A stretch of 64,000 nt of DNA from contig JAUIRK010000953.1 of NCBI GenBank assembly GCA_030549495.1, positions 1,268,001-1,332,000 of the forward strand. Reading direction: 5' to 3'. Shown here in pieces: positions 38,901-53,900 of this stretch (within the stretch, counting starts at the first letter, position 1; each line of letters begins with the position of its first letter). A program made the translations under genes and the position numbers. This DNA is from Nectonema munidae (taxonomy: Eukaryota > Nematomorpha > Nectonematoida > Nectonematidae). Under the pieces are notes generated by a model. It saw only the letters and a list, made by a program, of their open reading frames with translations, was not told where the DNA came from and did not search any database.

Positions 38901-41900
38901 TCGTATTTTGAATTTTTTCATGAGTACCTAATTGAAATAAGTTCATACATGCAATGGAGATTTTTTTTTGATATTTACAGAAAAATTTATTACTTGAACA
39001 AATCTTGGTAGGAAACAGTTAACAATAAATATGAGGAAATTAAAATTGTAGTCAACTCATCCATGTATGAAGCTGCTTCTAGAACCACAGGTGGGACATT
39101 GGTCATCAAAGAATTAGGAAAGAGTATTAACAAACGCTTACTTTATAGAGTGGATCGAGTAATTGCATGTGCACTTGTTCTGATGGCGATAAGCGATTTT
39201 GCTTTAGAAGCGACAGAATCAACTCAAAGCCAAAATTTTGAAAAACGTAGTAATTCATCTCAACGCTCTTTTTCTTTCTGCCTTCTTCGAGAAGAGCTGT
39301 TGTATCTTTTTTGAGGAGAAAACAACTTTCTGGTCGAACTCGGGCCATGGGATGCGCCACTTTTGGAGAAATTGCCTTTGCACAATTCTCATTCTTAGCT
39401 TCCTATAAAAAGGAAAATGTAATTTAGAAATATACTAACAATTTACCTTAAATTTATTCAAAAAATTTGGAAAGTTTTCCAGAAAATTCACCGTAAAAAC
39501 GCGACACTTGCTTCAAATCTAAAATGACAAGCCACTATTTTAAATTGAAAAATGGTGTTATGCAAAAAATAATTGCTGATAATGAGAAGCCTTAAATAAT
39601 ATTTTTGGCTATGATCTAAAATGAAACAAGAGCATATGTTTTAAAGCGATGTTTAAATATGGCAGCGCTAATCTCTATATAGATTTCAAACACGCGGATC
39701 ACGTATGAAATTGTTGCCTACACCTCTTTACTTTAATTTTAATTTTTGAAAAATTATGACCCAACATTGAGTCCGTTTCTCGAACATATGTTAGTCTACG
39801 TCGAATATTTCTTGATGATTATCCTTCATATAGGTATGCATAATATACATGTGTTGAATCTCATTTTAATCAATTAAAAAATTTTTAATTTGACCTATTT
39901 TTTAATGTTTTAAAGTTTACCCCAAAATTATCAGAATTCATCCAAAGTTTTTTAATATAATTTTCCTCAAATTTCGACTTAAGACATCTAGACAAGAGGT
40001 GTCAAATTTATATCGTTTTAAGGTCCTGATTTTGGTGGCTAAATCTTTTTCTTCATCAAAAATGAGAATCAACTCATCTTGATCGACGTTTTGAAATACA
40101 TAATCAATAAATAATAATCTTTTTTCGGCAAAATACTTAATTTTCCAATACACTACTTTTAGTATAATTACTTTGACCAGATATATCATTACGTGTTGCT
40201 CTTGAAGAATTTTTTCAAGGTTAGCATAAAAAGGATCAAGGAATAGAATGAATTTTATTATACAACGAACCTATATATTACACGGTAAAGGTACCGTGGA
40301 GTGTTTTCATCGAGAAGGCACCGCTGCTTTTATCGAACTATGAGGAAAGCAGGCGTGATGTAGGATCGAACCCAAGACCTTGAGTTATCGAATCCAGCAT
40401 CTAACCAACCGTACTCACGCCCCATTTTTTATAAGCATAAAAAACTAAATTTAAATTTCATTATGGAATTCGACTCGCTGAATGCACTGTATATGTCTAG
40501 CCCAAAAAAATAGTTTTCTTAAATGGATATAATAATTAGAGGGTAAACCTTTTGCAAAAAAAATTTATTTGTAAAAAAGTGAGCTAAAAAGATCATCACT
40601 CAAGGAAATCGGTTTATTATTCACAAAGGAAGAGTCCAGAAATTTTGACAAAATTAAAATATTTTATTCATATATAAAATTAAATAATATAATTCATAGT
40701 TATTTTATGAACCATCTTCAATATACAATAACTCCTTCAAAACTGTTATAAAAACAAATGTGTGAAATTTTTTACAAAATCTAAATTACGTATATAAATG
40801 GTCTTCAAAATTTGACATAACAACTACACTTTTTTACACCAACTTTATAAAAAAGTAGGCTTTAACGTATTTGTAATATTAAAAAAGAAAAGTGAACTTG
40901 ATTGACGATGAACTCTATTAATTATAAAAAGGATTTAAAATTTAAAAAATGAAAAGAATAAAAGTTAAAAGGTGGAGAATAACTTTTAATTACCTCACAA
41001 CTCCAAATTTTATTGTTAATGATTGCATATGCTAGCAAGCAAAGAGTTTGTACGGGAAGAGAAGAATTTTCAGAGAGTCCGCGTTTCATGCTGCCAAGAC
41101 AGGCAATGACTTTCTTCACCGCATCCTGACTTCTCGTTTTTTTAATGACTTCATGGAAAGGAATCAAGATGTTCTTTAGAATGTGATAATTTTTAGTCTT
41201 GTTTTGATCACTGGCGTTTTTCGTCACTTCTTCTGAAATATCTTCCATCCTTTTGACCGCTATGTAAAGAGACTCAAATGATTTATTCCTATGCTTTGCC
41301 ATCTCAACCAACATCTTTGGGAAAAAAGAAACACATATGGAAATCAATCGTACATCCATAAATTACTTTACATTTAAAAGACCTTTTATTTTGGTTTTCC
41401 ACGCTACAATGTTCTTTAACCGGTTAACGATCTGAGTCAAGAAATTTCGACTTTACAATAAAAATATGAACCCTCCGTGCTTATCAATTATTTTTAAAAC
41501 AAATCTTCTGCTCTGCGTTAGATATCGTCTGATTAATCTGTTGTTTACCGGTAAACATAAGAATCTCAATTTTCATAAAATAATATACAAATAAAGTTCG
41601 ACTGTATGTTAGGGTAATTACAAATTTTTTTTTAATGAAACTACTTTCAAAGAAGGAACTTTTATCCACATTTAACAAATATAAGATTCATTTTTGCTTT
41701 CGCGAAAAACAATTCCCCCCTTTTTTTAAAATAAATTTTAGAAAAGAGAAAATTTCCCCCATTTTAAAGAATTCAATTTATATTAGTCTTTTTAATTTTA
41801 TTTATAAGAAATAAAAAGTTAAATAAATAACACAAAATAAAAAATTGTTTTTTTGCTAGAAACTTTAAATTTAGAAATTTATGATTTTTCGAAGCTCAAT

Positions 41901-44900
41901 GCAATTCTTCCATAATTTTAATGGCCCGCTCTGCATTTTGATTAGACCTTGGGATATCAATTTTCGACTTCTCAAGATTCCAATGCCTTTTTAAACAATT
42001 GATTGCTTTTTTGCATTCTATAATTTGTAAAGCCTTTAACAAACTACTAAAAGTGTTTTCTTTGTAGTGTTGATTTGCAAACCAAGCCTCGGCCCACTCA
42101 TAACAAGTAAAATCATACGCTGCTTCAAACATCTTGCGCTTTTCCTCCAGAAGAAAAAAAGCCATAACAACGTACGTTGCTCGTGAGTTCCACCGGGCTT
42201 GATTTACGTTTGGAAGATTTTTCCAGTGTATTTTAGGCCAACTTAAAGTTTTTTTGTAGTGACGATAAGCCTGTCAAAGTTCATACAAAAACTTAAAATC
42301 GTCCCGCCATCCTGGATTTTCACCTGTCTCTTCGACATCTTCTTTTTCCGTGTTTTGATATTTGTTTTTCAAATATTCATAATCTTTAGTTAATTCTTCA
42401 ATAAAAAGAAAGCAAAGTTGTGGTTTACTTGTATTTTCTGGAATGAAAAAGTTTATTACATTTTTGAGTAGCAAATCAAGAATGTGGTGCTGACAGCCAA
42501 TGTACTGTGGCTCCTCAAACCCTTTGTGCACTATGCCATCTTGAATTCGTTTAACAATGCCATTTAAACCAGTGTTTCTCAACCTTTTTCCTTCCCAACC
42601 CCATTTTTATTGAAAAAAAACTCCCCCCCCCACCACTTTTTTAAAAAAAAACAAACTTTTTAATTTAAAACATAATATTATATAATAGAACTACTGTGTT
42701 TACAGCAGTTGTGTCGCTAATTATCATGCTAATATTTTTCCACGCATCAAATTCATCAATTAACTTATGAAGTTCATGATGTATAGCTTTTGCTGTGCCG
42801 TCAAGACATTTCAAAACACCAAGTTTAATTTCTGTCACAACGTTGTTGAGTAAAACAATTTGATATTCCTCGCCAGCTAGCTTTTTACCATCAAAGTGAA
42901 GACAAAAATGTTCATCATTTTGTAATTTTTTAAATATTTTTATCTTTGCTTCTCTTCCACTTTAAATAACTTTTTTCCAAATACCTGACTGGCTAGGAAC
43001 ATCAACATTATATCCCTGCTCAGAAATTGTTTCAAGAACTTTTCGTGCTTTGTGTGTTCAAATGTTGTTTTTAATGACAAGTAAGCTTTCTGTTTCAGTT
43101 TTTGCTCTTTTATAAACCAAATTTTTTCCAGAAAAAGATGAAGGAGAAAAAAGTTCATAAGCTGATGATTCGGAACTGGACTTATCGTCTTCAGCTTGGC
43201 TGGATATTGCTTGACTACTAATGCGTTTTCTTGGATGTATTGTTTTTAAAGGAGCCAGTTTTACAGTAGAATATCCAATTTTACCACCACTTTCGATTTG
43301 CTTGATGTAAAACTCCTTATCTTCTGTGCATTTCCACTCGCCTTTAAGATTTGTGATATCAAATAATTTAGAAAGTGTGTAAATGAATTTACTAGATGGG
43401 TTTTTCTTGTTTTTATCGCGATTTATTAATTGATTTAGTTTTTTTCTTATAAGTGCGCTAGAAAAATGAGGAAAGTTCAATACTTCTCTCCAAAGCAGTT
43501 CAATATCTGTAATCACAATATTCACTCTATCTAGACGTAGCTTTGTACAATTAAATAAAAAAAAAGAAAATTACGAAGAACTTGACGATTTGTTGGAATT
43601 CGGGAGAGATGTGAAATTTTTTCAATAAAAGAAATTTTTTGATCTCTTTTTATTTTACATAGACTTGATAAGTTTCTTTTCCATGTATACCCGTTTTTTC
43701 TACACTTTTATAGGAATTTTTAGACGCCATTTTTATAAATCAGAACCAAAAAAAATTATAAACTAGAAATATAAAATATATAGTGTTTTATTATAAAAAT
43801 TAACAAATTTTTAAAGCATGTATTTTTAAATTTAAAAATAGGGGGAGGTTTTTTTAATTTTTTTTAAAATCAACAATAATAATGTAATCTATATAAAAAT
43901 GTTCCACTATTAAAAAGGGTTTGTGTTTTTTATTTTAAAATTTTTAATTTAGTAATCACCCTACTTTATGTGCTAACAGATCTATTCACTCAAGGCATTA
44001 ACGTTAACAACAATTGATTGAAATTAACGTATGATGTAGTATTTTTTCATAAAATAAAATTCAACCACTTATAATCATTTATCACTTTCCTTTTTTTACA
44101 TTTTTATCCAATCAAAAGGCAATAAATATGTAATAGTATATAATAAGCTCTCTTAGCATGAATATCATGTTTTAATTGGATAAAAATATAGATAACATGC
44201 ATAGGCTAACCCTTTTTTCAAGATCATCTCTATCTTCGTTGACGCCGCTTTGTTTGGATTTGAAGAAGATGTAGCTGATGACAGATTCTACGATCATTTT
44301 AACAGATTGAATGTCCAAATGCCAAGCGCTATTAAAAGATTTGACAGCATCAATTTCAGCCACCAAATAATTAATGGTGGATGCTTTCACTAAAATTTGA
44401 TATCCACGGAGAAGAAGGCTATTCAGAGTTCTTAAGACATGTGTGAGAAATTTTGGACCGAGCGACGTCATTATTTGACAGAGAGTAGACCGAGCTGATT
44501 CACGAATGCTTAGAGCGCGTGATTTTAGCATATTGCAGACTTTAAGAATTATTCTAAAAAGGAACATCATAGAAAATCAATTACATACCTATAAAAAATA
44601 TATAAATTTTAGAAAGGATCTTGTAAAGTTGAAGGTGCTATTTCAATAGGTGACATAGATTAGTCGATATTAAAAAATTCTCGTTACATTATTATTAGTA
44701 CGAGAAACAGAAATATGTGTCTTTTGAAGAATCTATAATAAATGAATAACAGATATTCATAAAAAAAATGTTTTCACAAATTTCGTCTACCAAATATGGA
44801 TTATTATATTCAGGGATGCCGGCAGAAATGTATATATCGGAGGTGGGAGTATATCTCCAACGTATACTTGTTAAGCAAAGCTTATTTTATTTAATATATA

Positions 44901-47900
44901 TTTTTTAAATTTTCTAAGAGGGCTTATATACAGTTGGGGTCGATTCAGTTTATAAATAGAATCATAATAATCGCAGAAATGATCTTTTTAAAAAAAAAAC
45001 CAAATCAGACCCAAAGAACCCCAAAATCAGATCCCCTCAATAATTGTAGAGCTGGAAGGTTTGTTCGTACACACCAGAAGAGCGAGAAGAGTTTCGTGAA
45101 AAACAAAGAAGTGAGCTCCATGGTATCTTCCCTATAAATGCAACACAATTAGATGGCAATTCGCATACAAATTAGAAACCACGGGTAGAGAAGGGTTTTT
45201 TCATTCCTACAGTCAGAAGTCATGTACACCTGCCATTTAGTGTTTTACAGCTATAACGAACAACCATATGCATCACAATTCACAGATGATGATCCACCAA
45301 GCCACTGGAAAATAAAGTAATCCATCTTTCCATAGCTAACTAAACTCACCTGTAAATATCTAGAAATATGTTTCTACTAAAGAGAATAAGAAATAGAAGC
45401 GTATTTTGAGAATCAGAATCATTATCTAGAATCAGGAACAACCCAGGGCTTATCATAAACGATTGTTAAAATCCAAACAATACAAACCTTCACATACAAA
45501 ATAAATGGAATTTCAAATTAATAAATAAAGATTCCTTCCAATTCAACAAAAATAGAAAATGATTTAAACTAACTTTAAACTTAAGAGCAGAGATAAGGAG
45601 ACAAAGCATTGAATTACACAGGACAACATTTTGAAATTTTTTTTTTGCTGATTTTGTTTTGAGACTTGATTTTATACAATTTTTACATGCTGAATATAAA
45701 AATTGAATTCATTTTTTCATATCACGTCAAGTTTTTTCTCTAAAAGCCAAATTCAGTTTGGTATATTTTGTCAACTAAAATAAAAATAATGATAAATATA
45801 TACATTTTTTACCTATTTTTTAAGATTAATTTTTAGTGTTTTATTATAATATGGCCTTGAGAAGAAAGTGTTTGAATTCCCCTGACTCATTTTGTTATAT
45901 ATGTGGAAGTTTTACAATCCCATCTCAAAGAATGGCAATTAATGAATTTATTAAAAAGCTTATTTTGCCTACTTTAAAATCAAATTAGGAGATCAAGAGT
46001 TTTCGTGGCTCCGCATACTGTTTGCAAACCTTGTGTGGAAAATCTCCGTCAATGGACAAAAGGCAGAAGGAAAAGTTTGTCTTTTGGAATCCCAATGGTT
46101 TGGCATGAACAAAAGGACCATATTCAAGATTGTTACTTTTGTCTCACAAAACTTTGGGTTTCAATAAGAAAAAAAAAAAGGCATTATTTATCCAAACTTA
46201 CCTTCAGCAATTCGTCCTATCAAACATTCAGATGAAGTTCCTGTTCCTACTTTGAGGCTTACCATCATCAGATAATGAAATTGATGATTCTGGTGCAAGT
46301 GATAAGATGAAGAATTGCAAGTTTATTTTTCCGATCAAAATAAACTATTCAATGAATCAGAATTGAATGATCTTATTAGAGATTTAGGTAAAATAACATT
46401 TTACGTAATAGAGAAAAACTTACTCAATTTTTTTAAAAATGACAAGGAATTCATATTTTGTCTGATATTCTTGGTTTATTGAAATGTATGGGTGTGGAGT
46501 GCTATGACATAAATGAATGGAGACTTTTATTGATAGCTCCAGGAAAAGTTTAAATGTGTATTGTTCATAACAAAAATATTTTCAGTGGAATACCTATTGG
46601 TTATTCAGCCAGTATGGAAGAGAGTTATGGTAATATTAAAAATTTTTAGAACTGTTGAAATATGAAGAAAACAATGGTCAATATGTGTAGACCTCAAAAT
46701 GGTAAATTTTTTATTAGGCCAACAAAGCGTTATAAAATAAGTGTTTTATGCTTATGGAATAGGTGCCAAAGAAAAACATTATATCAAAAAATTGGTCTGG
46801 AAGAGAAGAGGTTAAATTGAAAAGAAAATATAATAAATAAAGTTTTAAAAGAGAAAATTATTTTCCTCCTCTTCATATAAAATTGGGCTTATAAAACAAT
46901 TTGTAAAAGTTTAGATAAAAAAGAGGGTTGTTTCAATTTATATTGAAGGCATTACATTTAAGTTATGAAAAAGTAAAAGTGGTGTTTTTGATGGAAGAAT
47001 GAGAAAATTTGAAAAGAATGGGTTTATAGAACAATGAATGTGAATGAAAAAAGATGAAGGATTTGTAGCTATTGTTGATGGTTTTTTGGGAAATAGAAAA
47101 TATGAAAATTATGTAAATTTAGTTGAAACTTTAATAAAAAGCTATCGTGATCTTGGCTGTAATATGAGTGTGAAGCTACATTTTTTAATAGCCACCTTGA
47201 GAAATTTCTGAAAATCTTGGAGCTGTAAGTGACGAGCACCATGAGCGCTTCCACAAAGTTTGAAAGTCATGGAGGAAAGGTATCAAGGTCGATGGAATGA
47301 AAATATGATGGCTGATTATTGTTGGAGTATTCAAAGAGACGATATAAATGTAAATTTTCTAGAAAATCTTATAAAAGGAAATTCATTTAAATAAAGATTT
47401 ATTCATAAAAATTTTAAAGTTTTTTATTAATATATATATATAATTTCTTTTTGAAGCTTAGAGGTAAACAACAAAAGTTCAATGTATTCGAAGATTATTT
47501 TTATATAAATATGAGACTTTTCTTGAATATTATATAACCATCCATAAAACTTAAAGTAAATAGACTAATAATATATGATTTAGTAAAAATATTTGAGGCT
47601 AGACTTAAAATAAATTAAAGGTATCTCAAAAAGTTGACTGATTAGGAAAAATAATTTGATATTTGAATTCAGCAGACCCAAATTACCCTAAATCAACTAA
47701 AATTACTAAATCAGCAAAATTCTTGTTGACCAGTGTTATTTACACTGACTCATTCACTTATTAAGGGGAAACTCTAAATCCAACTCAATAACATTAAATC
47801 GTATCCATTGCTATTCGTGAAGATAAAAAAAGTATCCTAGGGTGATTTCAATGAGGAGGTAAAATTAAACAGCGTGTATCGAAATATGAACAAAGAAGCG

Positions 47901-50900
47901 GTGATGCTTGATTGCGACCAAAAACTTTATAGTACAAAAGCCAGAGATCTAAACCATATATTTATATATCAGTCTTTTTCTACTTTGATTTTAACCTCCT
48001 TAGTTCTTTGAGGACTAGTATAACACCAGAGTCCCAAAAAATGAAAAATGCATGTTTTAAACATATAAAATTGCGTTGAAAAGGAAAGCACACAATTCAT
48101 CTTTAAAATTCGGTTCATCAAAGGGTTAACAGCACGAACCCTGTACCCTATAAGTCCACCACCAAAAGCATGTGACTTCTAGTGGATTGCTTTGAAATGA
48201 AAAAATAAATTTAAAGTTATACGAATCAACACTTTTGGTTAAGTAGACTTCAGGCAGGAGTTTCAATATTTTGATCATAGCTAAGGAAATCGGTATCCGC
48301 AGCATTTCGTCATCTTCAACGACTTGAGCTCGTGTCTTCTTGTGGCTAATGTCATTGTGAATCTTAAATGAAAATAAATTCAAAGCTTATTTATACAATT
48401 CTTGCATGCAAGTTGCTCATTTATACGTATTATCTATGTGAAGTTCGATTCTACATACGATCTTGAGGGCGAAGATTTTGTAAACTTCTAAAAAAGACTT
48501 TAGATGCATTGTTGGCCTATTTTAAGCTGCACAAAATGATAATCTGTCTCTTTAACAAGGTTTCCTTAATTTTTTCAGGAGTGGAACTTTTTTTGATTCA
48601 TAAATATTTTGAATAGCACCGGATTCTGACACGTTAATATGGTGGAAATACAATGAGTTTTTATATATTTTCAAATTGTTTTTTGCAGGGTTTTTTGCTA
48701 TGAACCCCTCAGCGGGTAGACCCAAATAATAAATTTTTATATCGTATAATATAGCGATCTACATTAGTAGCTATCAATTTTAGTAAAAGTTATTTACCAA
48801 CTTTGAGAATGTGTTTATTAAAGATTTTATACGCACAACTTTTCACGAAACCTCAAACACTGACGCAAAACACCAGTGTCGACAGAACCGACTTTGGGAA
48901 ACTCTCTTCTAGAGTTCTAGACCAAGTATAGTTGGAAACAAAATAAACAAAAATTTTATGACGTCGCTGTTTAGGTAAACAAGATGCTGTATTTTGAGCA
49001 TTTGATGAAGGAAGATAGTAAAATTAGTAAAAAGTCGTATTTAGAACCCGGGCTTGTTGATTTTGGAGATAAAAATAGCAAACTATCGCGTAATATTCTG
49101 TACAATATTTTTAGGCCATGATTTTGAGTTATGTTTCCTAAACAATTTCGATCCAAGGATCGCAAACATTTTTGTAGAAAGCACATTGATAAAAATATTA
49201 GCTTAAATTTTTGTTTAAAGTTTTCTTATATTAAATGTGTTCTAATCTTTTTATTTTAACTTTTCAGTTTATTACTGCTCTGCCAATAAAATTTTTATAC
49301 TTCCGAACGTTTAAAATAAAAACTTTTTTACTTAAGGCCTTACTAAAAATTACTATAAATTATATAATAATAAAATATATAAGATGTAACGGGAATGACT
49401 TATTTACTTATCCCTATTATTAATGATTTATTTACTCATTCCCGTTACATCTCATTTTCACTATTTTATCATTTATATATTTGCTTTGAAAAAAGAGTTT
49501 ATACTCCGAAACTAGTAAGCAAAATCAGCAATAAAGTAATATTGCTATCTTACTTACCCATGCCGATTCTAATGTCAAAAACGTTCACCGGTTAAGGACC
49601 AGGGTCGATAAAATGAAAAAGCAGGACCTAAAACTTTGTTTTTACACATTTACATTTTTTTCTGGTGCAAATTTTCTTCAACTGGTCGAAGGGGCACTCC
49701 TTTCCCTCTCTCTGAGTCCATCCCTGATATAAAAGAGTTTAGCGACTAATATCGTTAGTCTTTCAAAAAAATTTCCATGAGAATAAGTCAATTAGAACAC
49801 TATCCCCTAAAAAAGAATGAATTCTTTCATCTAGAAAAAGAAAAAAAGAACAGACAGTTAAATGGTTTAAAAAAATCACTAACTAACGCCGAATTTTTTA
49901 TCCCAAAAACAAAAGATCATTACAGAACACCGATCCAAAATCTTTTCCAAGCTTGATGGCTTTTATACTATTCGAAGTAAGACTTAACAGCGGTATATAG
50001 TTTAGCTAAGACTTAGAATGCTAAATCAGATACAATTCTACTTCTTCAATTCTCTCCTTTTTTTCAAACTCTAATTTTTACAGATATTAGTTTTCCTTTA
50101 TTTTTTTATCAAGGACTAGAAAATATTTAGAAATTTTTTTTAATACAAAAAGATTTCGAATCTCTTAAATGTACACATATCCTAATTTTGATTGATAGAT
50201 GCTATTACAAAAAAGAGTTAACCACTGAAATCACGAAATTACAGAAACTAACATATGGTGAGCAAGTTTTTGGGTGAAAGAGCCGTATTTAAAAATATAC
50301 ACGTTAAAGAGGTTGCATGGTATACTAAAGTGGAAAATATTTAAAATAGGAAGTATTTTAGATTTTAACAAAATAAACAAAGAGTTTTTGTTGAAATTTG
50401 GAAGTAATTTTATTGATTCAAAATCTTTTATCAAATTTTTAAACAAAATTAATCAAAACTTCTGGAAAAGTTAATCTTGAAGAAAATAGCTTTAATTATA
50501 TGGCTTTTTTTGACATTTTAATTATTCTTTAAGATCAACATTTATTAGACACTAAAAACAATAAATATTAGAAACTAAAGTAACTTCATTCCTCAGGAAT
50601 TTAAATTCTCACACAACTACCAAAAAGAAAAACAGGTGAAAAAAGCCATTTTATTCTAAAAATACATCGAACCAATGAACGATCGTCTACTATGAATATC
50701 TATGATTTTACAGTCAATAACATTTTTTACATCAATGATGGTAAGCTGAAAGTGATTAAGACTAAATAACTTTAGTTTGTAACATTATCTTTTCAGGCCA
50801 CCCAAAGGCCTTTAGAGGAACTAATGGAGCCATTGTATTATGGTATGCTCACCTCTGCTCGAACACATGCTAAATTACGGAATGGCCCAGTTTAGTCCAA

Positions 50901-53900
50901 ACCTCCTTTGATGCGGACCTATTGTGCCTCATTATTATAAAATTTATAAAGAGATGTAGAAATAGAAAAAACGCTCCTTATTCATAATTATGAGAGATTC
51001 ATCTTTGGTATACTATTTTAAACCTTTACCAGAAGTTTAGAAAAAGGATTATTAGGTGGTTTTTAAGTCATTAATCAGTTGATTAATTACTGATCGGCAA
51101 GTTTTCTCTTATTAAGACAATAGAATGAATTTGTCACATTTTAATGAATAATATGGATACTCAACTATTAATTTAAAAATACTTCAGTTTACTGTGCAGT
51201 CAAAATGAACTTATAAAAATTTAATAAAGTTTCTTTGGTGTTACTCAATCTATTTTTAATGAGAGTAAGTGTAAAAATTAAAAAAATGTAAGTAATGGAG
51301 TTTTATTGAATATTTGAGATAAATAAATATGATGTTTGTGTGATATAATAGTTAAATACATATAAATATATGTTTATAATGTTCAAAGGTCAATTTGATC
51401 GTTTTGTATTTATATGTAAAGCTTTATTTCAGTATTTCTTGCTGTAGTCCATGGACAAAATTCACTATAAACATTCTTGCAACACGTAAAGTGAGACTTA
51501 TTTTAAATGGGCTCGTGCCAGAAATGCTTGCACCGAAAAAGGTATGCGCCAAACGATGCTCTAAAGTCTAAACCCACTATTACGAAAAATAGTTAGAACG
51601 TAAGTTGGACAATTTTTTGTAATTCATAAGGAAAGAAAAGGCAGAAATGATAACAATGACAAAGCTAATACTAAAATCTTACAACAGCATTCAAACTTTT
51701 TTCAAGCAAAGGAAGAATTTCATTAACAATTTTGGAAATGACTTTTTTGCACTGCTCTTCATTAAGCGCTTTCTTTCTCTCAAAGCGACTTTCACAACTT
51801 TTCTTCAAAAAAACAAAGGAAGTAGCTTCTTCCGCTACATTTTCACAATTGGTAGCTATAATGTAAATAAATAATGTACAGTAAAATCTTGTTGTGTGGC
51901 AGTCGGTTGTGAGACTATTTTACATGTTTAAATCTCCGCATAATCGAAGTTAAATATTCGCTCCTCCCAAAGTATTAGGTAGTGGCGAGGAGAATAGATT
52001 TTACCTTTCTTAGTATTCAATGTAAAACAAGATATTAAGGTAAAATTAGAAGCGCTTACTTTGCGATTGTATCTCAAATCCTCACCATCAAGCTGTATTG
52101 ATATACTTTAAATATATATATTCTTGTAAACTATTTTTCATCAAGGTAGTACAATTGTAAGTGGATTAAGTGAAATGGGATGGAAATTGGAAAGTCTGGG
52201 TAGATCTTGGACTCAGCATTCCGAGCGGAAGAAAAGGACGGATGCGAACATCACATACCATCCTTAACACACGCTCTCTCTCTCAAAGTAATTTGCTGTT
52301 GTAGCGGGTATTAGCCTTTCTTGCACCTTTTAGATTTTTATTTAAATAATATTGGTAAAATAAAATTTAAAATTTAAGTATATCAGTCCCTGAAAATGTA
52401 TGAAATCAGAGTCCTCAAAATATTAGATTCCCTTATAAATCCGCAAATATGGCCTGAATTTAGTAGTCCGACTTTCGATCACGACATCGCACAAAATTGT
52501 TCTTCTTGGATGAAAAACTTGATAACTAAAAAAATCAAAGCGCCATAAAGTATGCAGGTATTATTAAATAAATTTTTTAACATCGAGAATGAAGCGACTT
52601 TTCTTTGTTCTAGGAATAATAAAATCTGATTTTAGAGCAACGATTCAATAAGGAAGTTATGCTTCACACTCTCCTCCTCTTGAGAACAAATTAGTAATAA
52701 CGTCTTAACTAATAAATATAATATATTTATTATTTAAAATTTTTCTCATTTTTGTCGTATTTTATGAAAGCTTAAAAACGATTGGAATCAAATTTGACTA
52801 GCAAAAAACTTATGATTCCAATTTCGCTTGATTTGCACCAAAATGTTATGCCCTTCATAATAAAGATTTTTATATTTTTGGTCTACTGAGACGAGGGTTT
52901 TTCCTTGAATTTCAAAAGAATCGGATAAACCAAGAGTTTTAATTCGTGTTCGAACACTACACACATCATAATTCAACCTTCAATAGCTGAAACTTCAAAG
53001 AAAATGAAAAGAAAAAAAATAAGATTGAAACAAAAGGTATATACACAATGTTGGAGAAATGATGTTAAGAATGAAAGATTATGGATTAACTTCGCTTAAC
53101 GCAATTTAAAAAGGGTTAATTTCCAGAATGAATTAATTGCAAAAGATATTCATCTATAATATACCTTGCAGAATGTCTTCCTTTCTTTGTATCTTATACT
53201 TCTTTATTTATACACCAGTTTGCAAAGAAAAGCATCGGGCTTTTTCAATGACAGAATAAACTGAGATAAAATATCTTCTCAAATAAGAGTAATTCTGTTT
53301 AGTCAGACAACCCCGCACTGATTAAAGTTTCCACCATTGCTACTTCTACTGGTTTCCCCAGCTCCTCACAAATGTTACAAGGTTATTTGGATTTTGTTAT
53401 CATCGATGCCATCTCAAGGGATGCTAGAAAAACTTTCTCCTGAGAAAAAATTCACTTTGAAGAAACATTAATTTAACTTCGTTTAACTTGTTCCTCTTTG
53501 TCTTACCAGTAACTCAGTGCTCTTTCAAAATATTTTGGTTGTAATCTATCCAAAACTTCATAAAACGTTGAAAAATAAGATGTTCATTTTTTTTAGAACA
53601 AAACTAAATTTTTTGACATCGAAGATAGGATTTTAAAAAACCAAATAAGATGTACTTTCTAAAAAATCTTATTCACTCACATCAGCAATGTTGATTACAA
53701 TTTTTGCTCGAAATTGAGATGAGATACACGACGTGTGTTCTTATTTTTGGTTTATTTGTTTTACATACCGGTTTATGGAAATCCTGAAAACTTAAAATCA
53801 ATATACAAAAATCAATAGAAAATCCAATAAATTTGATACCATTTCTTAAAATTGCACTAACATCCCAAAATTATTTAAAAGTGTGCAGTAAAATAATTCT

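Larger units (their letters stand above)
44554..48222 (-). other. UTP20 intron h/i
   Basis: Holds an unclassified repeat-borne gene relic (45851-47360), a worn SINE (47838) and a TTAA-flanked MITE (47991). A CAGGGATGCCGGCAG string at 44814 resembles a hAT end without a partner. Confidence 0.5.

Noticed and set aside
42570-42590. CAGTGTTTCTCAACC read as a classical hAT inverted end
   Set aside because: The reading frame of the host transposase places the insert boundaries 8 bases inside this string, so CAGTGTTT belongs to the duplicated target, and the other end does not match well.
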